Assembly: GCF_012489685.1 (NCBI RefSeq)
Contig: NC_080041.1
Coordinates: 99,993,205-100,057,204 of the forward strand
DNA from: Lotus japonicus
Taxonomy: Eukaryota > Streptophyta > Magnoliopsida > Fabales > Fabaceae
DNA: 64,000 nt
Reading direction: 5' to 3'
The position numbers were made by a program, and so were the translations under genes. Shown here piece after piece: positions 1 to 11,454 of this stretch. Numbering within the stretch: the stretch's first letter is position 1; each line of letters begins with the position of its first letter. The notes beneath the pieces are model-generated. The model made no database searches, was not told the origin of the DNA, and saw only the letters and a list, made by a program, of their open reading frames with translations.

Positions 1-553
1 GTTCATTTTATGCAAATTTTTTAATGAAAGTCAAACCACAGTCCAGCCTTAAATAATTGAAAAGTATTTGCACTTTAAACTTGTATTTCCCTAAAGAAAC
101 AGTGAAGTGTAGTTATTTTGGACTAAAAAGAAATGTATGCAAATATGCAATTGATTTCAGTAGTAGAATCAGGACTACTTGAAGTACAATATGATATGAA
201 CTAGTTGAATACAAGCTATTTCCTCCATAAGAACAAATTAAGAATAACTATGCACAGGATTATTGGCTTTCTGTTCTGCTAGGGTAAACGTTGTTACAAA
301 TTTTTATGCATGTGAAGAACCAGTAATTTTACAAAAACTAAACATGTGTTAGTTGAAACTGCAGGGAACTTGAAAAATACTGAGTCCTAATTCAATACTG
401 ACAAACCTATTCACATATCAAGAGATATCAAGGAATATTGCAGGAAGGAAGTTCTAAAGAGAGGAGGAACAAAGACTACCAAAAAGGAAAATAAAAAGAA
501 CAAAGATGCCACAGACCCATAGAACAACTTTGATTTTCTACTCCACATTTGCA
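1..553. other. BCCP intron, left part
   Basis: AT-rich sequence without a convincing coding segment on either strand. It lies on the 3' side of the last visible BCCP exon. The expected C-terminal BCCP exon was searched for here and at 3200-3629 and was not found, so this is most simply the far part of the last BCCP intron. Confidence 0.55.
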
Positions 554-558
554 CACAC

Positions 559-791
559 TTGAATTTGATAAAATAATACTTGTATTTCATTGATAATACG
601 TGACTAAAGATTACAATATATATAGACTAACAAAGAGATCAAAAGAAACTAAATGTATCTAAACATATCTCTATTTAAATAGATATCATCTCTATTTAAG
701 TAGATACTAATCTAAAATAGATAAACAAATCTAAACTATATCTCTATGAGATAAGACTAATAATAAATTAAATCTTAATAGATATTCAACA
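559..791 (-). repeat. 3' LTR (element sense)
   Basis: 233-bp long terminal repeat, essentially identical to 2962-3194. It contains short internal duplications of a TCTATTTAA-type motif. It adjoins the purine tract at 792-801. Confidence 0.88.
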
Positions 792-2896
792 CTCCCCCTC
801 AAGCTACAGCTTAGCTTTAAGCTTGTAACAAATCTAACTCAAGAAGAAAATTATCTTAATAGATATCCTTTAATAATGACGGTCCTGGCGAATCTCTAGA
901 TTGAATAATCTTTCGAACTTCTAGTAAATCCATGGCGGCAAAAGACAACGTCTCATACTTCAAATTGAATAATCTTTCGAACTTCTGCTAAATTCATGGG
1001 CAGGATAAAGACAACTTCTCATACTTGATCTGGCTGAAATTGATGCAAGACAAAAACCAATTCTTCTGGAGTGTCGTAGGGTAGCTGAGCCAGCAAACAA
1101 GGGCGAAAAACCAGCAACAATACGCCCGAAAATAAAACAAAGCTGAAGCAACAACTCACCAACAACAACCACACAGAAATAAAACATACTTGAAGTCAAT
1201 CGATTGATGGCTTCTAAGACAAACAATGGTGTCATCTTTGACACAGACAACTCTCAAACATTAGAGAGTGGGCCAGCGCAACTCGCAGCTGAAGCCCTAA
1301 AACCAGAACCAATAACTCTCAACTAGAGAGTGGGCCAGCGCAACTCGCAGCTGAATCCCTGAAACCAGAAAACCAAACAATCGAGACAAAACAAATGAAG
1401 GTGACACTGTCACCTTCAAAACCAAACCAAACCAAATTGCATAAAGTCAGCCAAGATCAATATAATAATAGCATCTCGAACCATGAGACGCAAACAACAA
1501 CTCAAGTCTCAAAAACCAATGTGGACCTGAGCGTCAAAACAGAGTTAAAACTCTAAACCAAACCAAACTTGGCCAACAGTGAGATATGGCACGAGAAACG
1601 TCCAAACAGGGTCAAAAACAGCTGACCCACAAACCAAACAGGGAGAGGAAGACCGGATGATCACAATTGTGAAGGCACAACACACGTCAAAACAGAGGAT
1701 CCTTAAAACCAAACCTGGCTGATACACAAAGAGGACCAGCGAGAACAAAGCAGCGGAGCAATACAATTAGATTCAGCCAAACACTTCTTGAATACAACCT
1801 CCACCAAACCAGCAACAAGGATAATGATTGTCGGCGGTGGTTGACTGTGGTCTCTATTAGGATATTTAGCAATATCCAACACTTCCCCTCAAGCTATAGC
1901 ATATATGTCATATGCATAGTTTGTAACAAATATAATTAAGATTTAACAATATCCAGATCCTCCCCTCAAGCTAGAGCATATATGTCATATGCATAGCTTG
2001 TAACAAATATAATTAACTTGAGAAGTCGCTGCTGCCGGAGAGAGATATTCCCAATAATAGTCCAAAATTTATACACCAACAAACCACACAATGCAAAACC
2101 AATTCTCCACTTTAATAGAGAGCAAAAATCTTTTCCAACTCCAAAACCACACTGTGCCATCAAAAAAACAAGAAACCAAAACAAGAAACTAGAGCCAACC
2201 ATGTTCTGAATCTTGAGATCCTTAAATTTAGCGTTGAAACAAGTTTTTGAGTAATACGAGCATACTTCCATGCTGCCAATCTGGACCAATGGACTTTTGG
2301 AATGGAACAGGGAGGAGAGGAAGACCGGTTCTGGGCAAGAACCGCAAAAAACCGAGAACTGAAATTCTTAGAATCTGGAGAACATGTGGGCAAAAAGGAA
2401 AGAGAACAAGCGTGAGGGCACCATGTGTCTTCCCACAACTACACCAATTGTAGTTTTAAGTCCTAGTTTAGACTACCAAGAGTAACCAAAAGTGATAACT
2501 ACTGTCCACCAAACCACTGCTCCATCAACAACTTGCAAACGAAACCCAAAGAAGCAAAAACCACAGTAACAGAATTCCACAGTAGCATGGTTCAGACACT
2601 TTAACACGAGTCACGGCCACAAACGACACGCAAGAAGGGCAGATATGGAGAAACCGACCGCTGGAACAGAATCAAGAGAGCATGGCGAACCTTTCTGTGG
2701 AAGCGGCATCACGAACGATGGCTGGGAAGGCGGCACAGCGAACCGACCGTTGATTTGATAGTGGTTGAACATTACTAGGGTTCCAAGAGAAAGGGAGCCA
2801 TAATCAGAAAGAAACGAGGCCGTAAGAAAACGGCTAGAACTAACAAGCGGAAGCAAAGTAAGAAAAATTAATCCAAAGAGATTTGGAAAGTCACCA

Positions 2897-2927
2897 TGAG
2901 GGGGCTCACGGGGGAGGAGCCCCCTCA
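2897..2927 (-). other. Perfect hairpin in LTR element leader
   Basis: An 11-bp perfect inverted repeat (2897-2907 with 2917-2927) of G-run and C-run arms encloses a 9-base loop. It lies about 20 bases past the primer-binding site in the element's leader. A packaging or dimerisation role is inferred from position only. Confidence 0.5.
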
Positions 2928-2947
2928 CAGCGAAGGGATCAAAACTA

Positions 2948-2959
2948 GCTCTGATACCA
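2948..2959 (-). promoter_or_regulatory. LTR element primer-binding site
   Basis: The minus strand reads TGGTATCAGAGC, the standard complement of the 3' end of plant initiator tRNA-Met, next to the LTR. This is the usual reverse-transcription priming site of many plant Copia elements and TRIMs. Confidence 0.85.
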
Positions 2960-2961
2960 AC

Positions 2962-3194
2962 TTGAATTTGATAAAATAATACTTGTATTTCATTGATAAT
3001 ACGTGACTAAAGATTACAATATATATAGACTAACAAAGAGATCAAAAGAAACTAAATGTATCTAAACATATCTCTATTTAAATAGATATCATCTCTATTT
3101 AAGTAGATACTAATCTAAAATAGATAAACAAATCTAAACTATATCTCTATGAGATAAGACTAATAATAAATTAAATCTTAATAGATATTCAACA
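2962..3194 (-). repeat. 5' LTR (element sense)
   Basis: 233-bp long terminal repeat matching 559-791. The primer-binding site at 2948-2959 is two bases inside its inner end, which marks this copy as the 5' LTR on the minus strand. Confidence 0.88.
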
Positions 3195-3199
3195 CACAC

Positions 3200-3629
3200 C
3201 TTTGATTTTCTACTTCCATGGGCTCAATTTACTTAAAAGGAGGCGTGAAATGCATTGTACTGATAATTGGCAATTTAAGGAAGATTTGCTTCACAAAAAA
3301 AGAAGTACATATATGGAGTGATACAAAAGTTTCTATTGCAAATATATATATATATATATATCAAGTAATCTAAATCCTTAAAAATGGATAAAAAATAACC
3401 AGTAATAGCACAGAAGAAAGCAAAATGCTAATTACTTTTAATAAAACTATCTCATCCTCTGGTACAAGGTCTAGTGCTCCAAATTCAACATTTGGAAGAG
3501 ACAAAAGAGAAACAGCAAGAGGCAGTAGACGTATAACAAATAATTGCACTTTATAGAAGCATAATATGTATAATTCACTAATTTAACCAACAGTTACAAT
3601 GCAAAATAACATAAAAACTTTGAACTCAC
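3200..3629. other. BCCP intron between LTR element and exon
   Basis: AT-rich intron sequence with a short AT dinucleotide run at about 3343-3361. No coding exon was recognised. Confidence 0.5.
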
Positions 3630-5306
3630 CTCTATTTCATTCATCAATTTCATTGCCTCGATGATACACAAGACTTGCCCTTTCTTTACTTTGTCTCCAA
3701 CCTAAAGAAAGAGTTCCATCGCATAAGAGTGCAAAAAAGCATGATACAAGGAAACGAACAAATATAATATTACATAGAAGATCTACCTTCACAAATGCAG
3801 GTTCACCCGGTGCAGGACTTCGGTAGAATGTTCCTGCCATGGGGGATTTAAGAGGTGGATGTGATGATTTAGCTGACTTGATTGCAAGAGAAGTCGATGG
3901 CGAAGGGGTAGAAGCGGCTACAGCAGGTGCTGGATTAGATGCTGTCGCGACAGGTGGCATCGTTGGTGAAGGGGGTGAATAGAACACTGCAGGCTGAAGA
4001 GCAGACTGCAGTTGCGGCATAGCCTCCCTTTTCCTGATTGTTACTTCACAATCTAGTTGCTTCAATGTCAACTCTACAATGTCTCTTGAATCAACAAGCC
4101 TACAGAACAAATTTGGACAGGAAGGTTTCCATTGTTTCACTCCAACCATATTGAAAAACCATACATACAATTGCAAGCGCGCACAAATTCAACTACTCAA
4201 GTGTATATACATACACGCGCTCGCGCGCGCACACACACACACACACTCATCATAATTGACAGAAAGTAGCAAGATTGAAGCAGCGTCTTACTTGACAAGA
4301 CTTGCAACTTGAGTAAGAAAATCAGAAATTGATTCTTGAGTTGCAAAGACCGAAGAAGATGGTTCGGGTGAAGGTTTGTTTGGTGGTTCCACGTCCGAGT
4401 CGGATTTGTTAGTAGGTGCAGCATTGGAGGAACCATCATGGGCAACCTTGTTGAAACCAAAATGAGAATGTGCGTGTTTCAATAGAATATAATTTTAACA
4501 AAATTTACAGTATGTAACACATATCATCATAATCTCAATTATCAATTTTTCAATCAATATGATACAAACCCTAGTATCACAAAAGCTAGCTGTTGCAGTT
4601 GGAGAACCCAAGGCCTTATAAACCCCAAGTTAGAATCCCATACTACTTCCGATGTGAGACTCGAGTCTCATACAGTCATACCTTGCAATTGGATCCTAAC
4701 ACAATAGCTATAACCCCACATTTTTACTTCATCTAAGGTGCAGTTTTGACTTTGAGGAGCCAAATTCATATTCAAAAATAACCTCTGCTATTCAGAACCA
4801 GACAAATTGTACAAATGTGAAAAAACTCCTTGACAATTAAACACTAAAAATTACAAATTTCTTCTCATACCAATGAATACATTCTTTGAAAACATACATA
4901 CATAATAGTGCAAGAGGAAGAGAGTTTACCTCATTTAACTGGGCCTTAACCCTGGGGCACAATACCACATGACTAGGTGGGCATCCCTGTAAACATAAAA
5001 TAATGCATAGAAAGATAAATAGTGACATAATTAAATGAATAGAAAACAAAATGTAAGGTGTTTTATTCTTATTTTGAGCTAAGGGGTGTATGAAAGATGC
5101 AAAATTTCCAACATTTGTATAAATAGTGATAGAGCGAGAGAGAGGACCTTGGTGAAAAAGCGGAGGGTGTTGGGTTTAGGAGAGAGGCGGAAAGAAAGGT
5201 TGGAGTTGGAGGAATGAGAGACGCGAAAATTGGTGGCGGGTTTGGTGGTGGAGGGAGAGGGAGAGGGAGAAGGAGAAGGTGATGTTGAAGCCAAAGAGGA
5301 AGCCAT
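3630..5306 (-). CDS. Biotin carboxyl carrier protein of plastid acetyl-CoA carboxylase (3' exon missing)
   Basis: BCCP carries biotin between the carboxylase and carboxyltransferase of the heteromeric plastid acetyl-CoA carboxylase, which makes malonyl-CoA for fatty-acid synthesis. Visible exons: 5148-5306, 4930-4986, 4292-4446, 3787-4099, 3630-3701. All have GT-AG borders and continuous phase and give 252 residues. The Ser/Pro-rich N-terminus looks like a transit peptide. A Pro/Ala-rich linker follows, then the biotinyl domain with SPMAGTFYRSPAPGEPAFVK and EAMKLMNEIE; the biotinylated lysine is residue 246. The family continues about 30 residues past this point, and that last exon is not in the window, so the last intron is at least 3.6 kb and holds the LTR element. 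The start is the first ATG before the transit peptide. VIPP1 is divergent, about 1.26 kb away. Confidence 0.93.
4201..4246. repeat. GC/CA dinucleotide repeat
   Basis: Simple repeat of alternating GC and then CA units inside the BCCP intron at 4100-4291. It is alternating purine-pyrimidine throughout. Confidence 0.85.
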
Positions 5307-6564
5307 GACTTGAACTGAACAGTTTGAGACTGGGTATGAGGATGAGAGAGAGTGTTTTGGATGTTCGATGAAAACAATGGAAGAACAAGAACTGATGAAT
5401 TAATTAATTCAGTGGGGTAACATTAGCTAGCTGCTACACTCACAGTCACACACATATCCCAAAGAAAGATTAAAAAAATGTGATGGACTCATTTCTCTTT
5501 CAACCAATTTAAAATAAGATTACATCATAACTAAAATTGCAACAATTACAACAATATCTTTTAAAATTGTGGAAAAACAGTATGTTTAATAAGTCATAAA
5601 AAAATCGTACCTTGCGCACAACTCTTCTAAATTAATTTCCAAAAATCTAGAAGTAGTCCTAAAATCCTTGATGATGAAATCATAAGTTGTGGTCATCGAA
5701 TAGTTCCCATCAAACCTTCTTTTCCCACAAGAACAAAAAAAAATTCTCGTTGTAGAACATGCATCGTTATCCTCTCGACCTCCGCACGCACTTGAGCAAG
5801 CAGCACGATAAAGGGATTGAAAAACTGCCAAAGGCCCCCACTCCACATATTTGAGAGTTGCAAAACTATATCCGCTATGCGGATAAAAGAGACATCATCA
5901 CAAAGCCTCAATTTTTCCATCCAATAAGCATACCATAATTAAGGAGGATATGTCCTCCCCTAATCGAACTTCGTATCCAAGAGCAATAGCAACTTTCACC
6001 TTTAGTATATCCTTTCAAACATAGGAATCACGAGGTTTATATCTAGCCGCAAACACATAATACGTCTGTAAATACTTTTGAGATACCAACCACATCCAAA
6101 TCTTATCTTTCTTATGGAGCAAGCCATGAACAAGTTTTCCAAGCAAAACCTCAATATTTACATGAGCATGCCTAACTCATAAGTTCCTAACCCTCCTTAA
6201 TATATGCACCAATGTAAAGAAAAACTTTATAATTTATGTTGATGTAAAATTATTTTTATTCTATTAATATTATAAAAAATAATATAGATATGCTTTACTT
6301 CAAACAAATTTTTAAAAGAATAAGTACATTAATTAATTGAGGAAAAAATCACTACTAACCCCACAAAAAATAAAATGCAATTTAAAGGCTTGGGAAAAAT
6401 AAAGAATTTTTTTGGTTTCTGGCTCCTACTAGAATAGAACCCTCCCCTTGATGAGAATTGTTTTTGAACAATTACTTGAAGGAAATTTACCAAAACAAGA
6501 ACATTGTAGAACAAAGTTCCAGAAACGAAAAGAAGAAGAGTGACAGGTTCGTGAGAAAACTGCC
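5307..6564. other. BCCP-VIPP1 divergent spacer
   Basis: The spacer holds the promoters of two plastid-protein genes facing away from each other, plus the LINE remnant at 5590-6180. The rest is AT-rich with no recognised gene. No conserved promoter motif could be assigned with confidence. Confidence 0.5.
5590..6180 (-). mobile_element. LINE reverse-transcriptase C-terminal remnant
   Basis: Minus-strand translation from about 6180 downward gives segments typical of the region after the reverse transcriptase in plant L1-type LINEs: LLGKLVHGLLHKKDKIWMWL, then SQKYLQ, KPRDSYV, KDILKVKVAIALGYEVRLG, then KLRLCDDVSFIRIADIVLQL and WSGGLW. Stop codons and frame changes interrupt it, and no start, endonuclease or poly-A tail is visible, so it is a dead fragment. 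Assignment rests on pattern memory of legume LINE proteins. Confidence 0.65.
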
Positions 6565-9500
6565 ATGGCTTTGTCTATGAAGGCTACACCCCTAACTGGT
6601 TCGTGTTTCGTTTCAAATTCAATACGACCTTCCACACATCCACCCTTCAAATCATCGTTTCTTCATTATGGCGGTGAGTTACTCCATCCCTTTGTTCTAT
6701 AACCTATATATGATCATATTATGATTATTTTCCCTATATTCTTATACATGGCTTGAGAGGAACATGTTTGTATGATGATCCTCTGATAAACCAGAAAGAT
6801 TGTAAAAGCTGAAAGAACAAAAGTTGGCACATTTTAGAGAACTTTGGTGTTAGAATTTCATTTCATAAAAACCAAGAAAAAGGGTCGTTTTTGTATACAT
6901 AAAAGCATAAACTTTTTTGGTTGTTTTAGCATGAAAGAAGTTTTCCTTCAACAGAAACTTGAGGGAACTGTAACTAGAGAGGATTTGATCATCCGGGGTT
7001 ATTATATTGTAACAGGAAGAGCACTGGAAGTTCCTGGTATACGAGTATCATACTCCAATAGGTTGAAATGTCAATGTCATGGTGGCGGTGGGCTTGGTGC
7101 TCATATGAACATTTTTAGCAGATTTGCTAGAGTTATCAAGGTAAGAAGTAAGATCAGGAAATACATAAAGTTGAGATTTTTGTTTTTTGTTTTATTAACT
7201 TATGGAGTTGATTCTTTGCATCCCCCACATTTACTATAATTTTTCGTGTGTATTGATGATTTTGAGTTAATGCAGTCATATGCTAATGCCATTATAAGCT
7301 CCTTTGAAGACCCTGAGAAGATTTTAGAACAAGCTGTTTTGGATATGAATAATGATTTGGTGAAGGTTCGCCAAGCTACAGCACAGGTATGTATTTAGTT
7401 TGTTACCTTTTGTTTTATTCAATTTGTAGAATAGGGGATTTATGGTGCTTGAGGATGCGGTGATCACTTAGCTGAATGGACATTTTCAATGAACTTATTT
7501 GTTTCCATTTTCTCCAGGTTCTAGCATCTCAAAAGCAACTAGAAAGCAAGTACACAGCCATACAAAAAGCTTCAGATGACTGGTATTTTGGTTTCAGAAA
7601 CTTCTACTTTTTTGCACGGGCATCACTTATTGTTTGGTAGTTAATCTCCTTCCCTTACCTTGATAATAGGTATCGAAGGGCACAACTTGCTCTGCAGAAG
7701 GGGGATGAGAATCTTGCACGAGAAGCACTTAAGCGAAGAAAGTCTTATGCTGTATGCCACTTGCCTATCTAAATCTTTATGGGGGACTATGAGTTATATG
7801 CATCATAAATGTGAATGATATGCTGTAAGATTTTATTTAGATTTTGGCATAAGATGGAGTTAAATCATTTTACTAGTACAGTACACACATTCTTAATCAT
7901 CAAATGACGGAAAGGAAAGGATTTGTGTTGAAACTGGAAGCTGGATTTGCATACTTGCAGTTTGTTGTAATTGGTCTCAATACTCATTTGAGAATTTCAC
8001 TCTTTTAAAACACCTCTAATATTGTACGAGCATCCTTAACAGTGAATCCCTAATTTTAACTGCATAAGAAAACATGAAAGGGAGAGGATGAGATCTTTCT
8101 CCTTATAATAATGGAAAGTTCTAAAAATATCAAGTGGAGATGGACCATGCTTGTCTCCTTTGAATTTTCTATTTGTTTCGAGGTTGCAAACTTGCAGAAA
8201 AACTTACCATTGTGGTAGATTCATTTGTTTTGTGTCTGTGTTGTTTAATTCTTGCAAGTCACTATGAGTTGAAAACAAGCTGCTTTGGTGCATTGAAGTT
8301 TGATTTCTTCACTTTGCGTCATGTGACTTGTTCAGGATAATGCAACTGCTTTGAAGATGCAGCTTGAACAGCAAAGGAATGTTGCCAATAGTCTTGTGTC
8401 CAAAACACAGGTTAGTTACCATCTGTGATGATAAATTTTACGACAGTGGCATGGAGATTTATAGTATACCAGATATAGTATCTTCACACTCACTATGTTG
8501 GGTGACCCACATTCTATGTTTTATTAATTATTACTTCAATTTGTCTTTGAAAAGTCATAAATAAAAGGGGGAATGTGTAGAGATGTGAAGTAGTTGTGAA
8601 GTTTTTATGGGAGAGAATAATAAAATACGAGTAAATAACCCAGGAATTGGAGTGAATTGAGATAGAGAGTCGAGGGATAAAAGAATTGAAATCAGCAGTA
8701 GTAAGTGTACTTCTATCTTGGTTCATGAAATTTTCTTGCGGACTTGTATAAGATGCTAAAGTATAAATGCTACTTTTATGTGCATCTTCATGTGAATTGA
8801 GTAATGAGCTGACTCTTTCAGTACAAGAGATTTCATGATTGCCCTTGAAAAAAATAGATAACAGTGGTGTTCTTTGAGTGAAAATATGACTTATAATTAT
8901 CATACACTTATATTGGAAGTCAGATGTTTCTTAAAAAAAAGAGCTTCAATTCATATTTGCATGTTTCATAACACCTAGCTATCATGTATATTGTTATAAC
9001 ATTGTTAAACTGTACATCATACCATTATACTCCTCTTTTCGTGTATGTATTCTTTCCTTTATGTTCCACCAACTTCTCTTTCAAAACAAAGGGTTATACT
9101 CTTTTAAGTCCTTTGCTTTGCATATTCATTTTCACATTCATAGACTTATCAGAGTCGGCATTTTTGTTCTATTCCTCTGATATTATATAACCTCTTGCTT
9201 GAAGCTTTGCTTCAGTTGCATGTGTTCATCCTCGAAGAACAAGGTCAAAGATTATAGAGTACCTGTAGAACAATTATATGTTAGAGATATACAGATCATA
9301 ACTTCTGAAGATTAAATTAGTATGGTGAATACTGTATGGATATCTAGTCCAGCAACTATTATAATACACTTGCCAGGGAAAAAATCATTAGTAATACAAT
9401 ATCGGTATAAGAGTGGATTGTTATTTTTACTAAGGGAACTTTCATACCTGATTAACCTGGGGTGAAAATTCGTAGCAAGATTAACAGAAAGCAAAATTGC

Positions 9501-11454
9501 TTTATGCAGGGTAAAAACTGGCGAGCAAGATATGGTAATATACCTATATATTTTTGGAAGTAATATAACCTTTCTAAGGAACTACTTTTAACCAGTGTCT
9601 GGAATATCTTTTCTTATCCTTTTCTTTTGGGTGGAATGAGGCTGCAGTAGAAATTTCTAACTTGTTTATGGGCTTTGTGGCTTCAAGGTTTATTGGTAGA
9701 AATACCTTCCTCTTTGTCCTATAGTCACACCATATACTTGGATGTTTGTCAGTCTATCATTGCACCATGTTGCTAATGCTGATTTATTTTAGTATCAGTT
9801 GCATTGTTCATTTGCACTATTTGATAAGCATATCTGAGGAATGCATGTAACTCTATGTACTGTTTGTCCACAGCTTCTGGAGAGCAAGATACAGGAGGCA
9901 AAGTCGAAGAAAGATACACTCAAAGCAAGAGCTCAATCCGCAAAGTTAGTCTTCATATCTATCTTTCATTCTTCGGAAGCCGGGCTTGTCTATCGCCTTT
10001 GTCTAAATAGTCAATTCTTTTTCTTCTCTTTAGGACTTCAACCATTGTAAGTGAGATGGTGAGCAATATCAGCACAAGCAGCGCCCTTGCAGCGTTCGAT
10101 AAGATGGAGGAAAAGGGTAATTTTTTTTTCATATTCTATTTTGGATTCTTCATATGGAAGAAATGGCTTTCATCCATGATATCAATAGGTTCTAGTTCAT
10201 ATAGTTCTTAAAAATTTATTTAAGCCTTAGAAATTTGATTTTCTTTTGTACAGTATTAACTATGGAGGCTCAGGCAGATGCATTGAATCAGTTGTCTACT
10301 GACAATCTTGAGGGAAAGGTAGTATAACTTATAACTTCTCCTATATTACTATGCAGTATATTTCTTTTAAGATGTATTTCTTTAAACAAAATGAAGGGCT
10401 TGGTTTGTGTTTTTGCCTGTCCATGTATGTGACTGTCATGAATCAACTTTCCAAAAGTGAAGACACATGAATGGTTCTTTATTATATTTCTAGCATGACC
10501 CCCTCATGCAAAAGTCCATTGAGCTTGAAATGTGAATAATGCACAAATTCATCTACATTATGCTGAAATTTAACATTTTATTAGAATTAGAATAATGGGA
10601 GAAACAAGGATTGAAATTTTGACCAATTGCTCATAGTCAGAAACCACTATCTCAAAAGTTCAAGTTGTTGCGTAAATGGTTTTATTGTATAGTTTTAATA
10701 TTGACATACCAAATAGAAAGTTATTGATATGCAAAAAGGAAGGTGAGTGAAACCACAAACTTCAAAAGTTAGTGAATGCACTTATTTTCTTGATCCAAAA
10801 GTTTCTTAATTTTCATTACTTTATTAGTAAGGCGGCTCTTATGTTCAAATTAGCTTTATCAGCTTTATGGGTGCAAGATGTGGATTGGAAATTCATGGAA
10901 CTCGTCCTCTTGATTTTGTTTAATCCTTATAGTCTATGGTTGTTACTGGAAAGCATGTTCCCATGAACTGAATGTGCCTTGACATAATAATAGTGGCTAT
11001 TCATTGACCTCTTGTGATGATTAGCATTTTTCTATAGTAGTTGTCTTCCAATATTTTGTGCCATATCTTGTAACCAAAACATGGGGTTAAATTCTCTCCT
11101 CTCTCACAAAATTAAAGACATTTCTTACTCTACCAATTTGCAGTTTGCACTGCTAGAGAACTCTTCTGTTGATGATGATCTTGAAGAGTTAAAGAAAGAA
11201 ATATATGGAAGCTCTAAGGTATCAAGCTATTAATTGTATCTAATGACTGTTTCACTTTCTCTGCATATTAGTCATCAAAAGAAAACTTGTTTATCATGGG
11301 GACTTTAATCTTTCTTTTTTTGTCATTTTTGTGTTGGCAGAGGGGAGAACTTCCACCTGGAAGAACTGTTCCCACTAACAAAGAATTTCTATTTCCTGAC
11401 TTGGAGGTTGAGAAGGAGCTTGATGAATTGAGAAGAAGAGCAAAAGGGTTCTAG
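6565..11454 (+). CDS. VIPP1: Membrane-associated 30 kDa protein, plastid VIPP1/IM30
   Basis: VIPP1 is a PspA/IM30-family ESCRT-III-like protein that assembles into rings and rods on the inner envelope and thylakoid and maintains thylakoid membranes. Eleven exons join in phase: 6565-6673, 7016-7140, 7276-7386, 7518-7582, 7670-7751, 8336-8410, 9874-9944, 10034-10116, 10254-10318, 11144-11218, 11341-11454. They encode 324 residues. The N-terminal transit peptide is Ser/Thr/Pro-rich. The mature part starts near [20 protein letters not shown], the family's amphipathic helix 1. Next come the coiled-coil PspA helices ([39 protein letters not shown]) and the C-terminal tail PPGRTVP ending [12 protein letters not shown]. 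Length matches plant homologues. The exon at 7016 was chosen because its acceptor restores phase; the longer frame from 6844 is intron read-through. Intron 9 holds an old TRIM-like repeat. Confidence 0.96.
10436..10700 (-). mobile_element. Degraded TRIM-like element in VIPP1 intron 9
   Basis: The order of conserved blocks matches the TRIM at 56702-57005: ACACATGAATGGTT and ATTTCTAGCA, then CTCATGCA, ATGCTGAAATTTAACATTTT, CAAGGATTGAA, and finally ACTATCTCAAAAG. The end repeats have diverged and the primer-binding site is not intact. It lies wholly in the intron at 10319-11143. Confidence 0.6.

Larger units (their letters stand above)
554..3199 (-). mobile_element. Non-autonomous LTR retrotransposon in BCCP intron
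   Basis: Two near-identical 233-bp direct repeats (559-791 and 2962-3194) are flanked by the 5-bp duplication CACAC (554-558 and 3195-3199). Read on the minus strand the LTR starts TGTTGAATAT. It is followed by a primer-binding site complementary to initiator tRNA-Met (TGGTATCAGAGC, 2948-2959), and a purine tract (TGAGGGGGAG, 792-801) precedes the 3' LTR. These signals fix the orientation as minus. The 2.2-kb interior has only short ORFs; I see no gag, protease, integrase, RT or RNase H motifs, so it would need proteins from another element. The near-identity of the LTRs suggests a fairly recent insertion. The 233-bp LTRs are long for a TRIM, so a small LARD-like or deleted Copia derivative fits best. 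Confidence 0.88.

Noticed and set aside
6844..7239. 131-residue open frame with an ATG upstream of VIPP1 exon 2
   Set aside because: It is intron sequence read into exon 2 and out past the donor at 7140. The acceptor at 7015 restores phase with exon 1.
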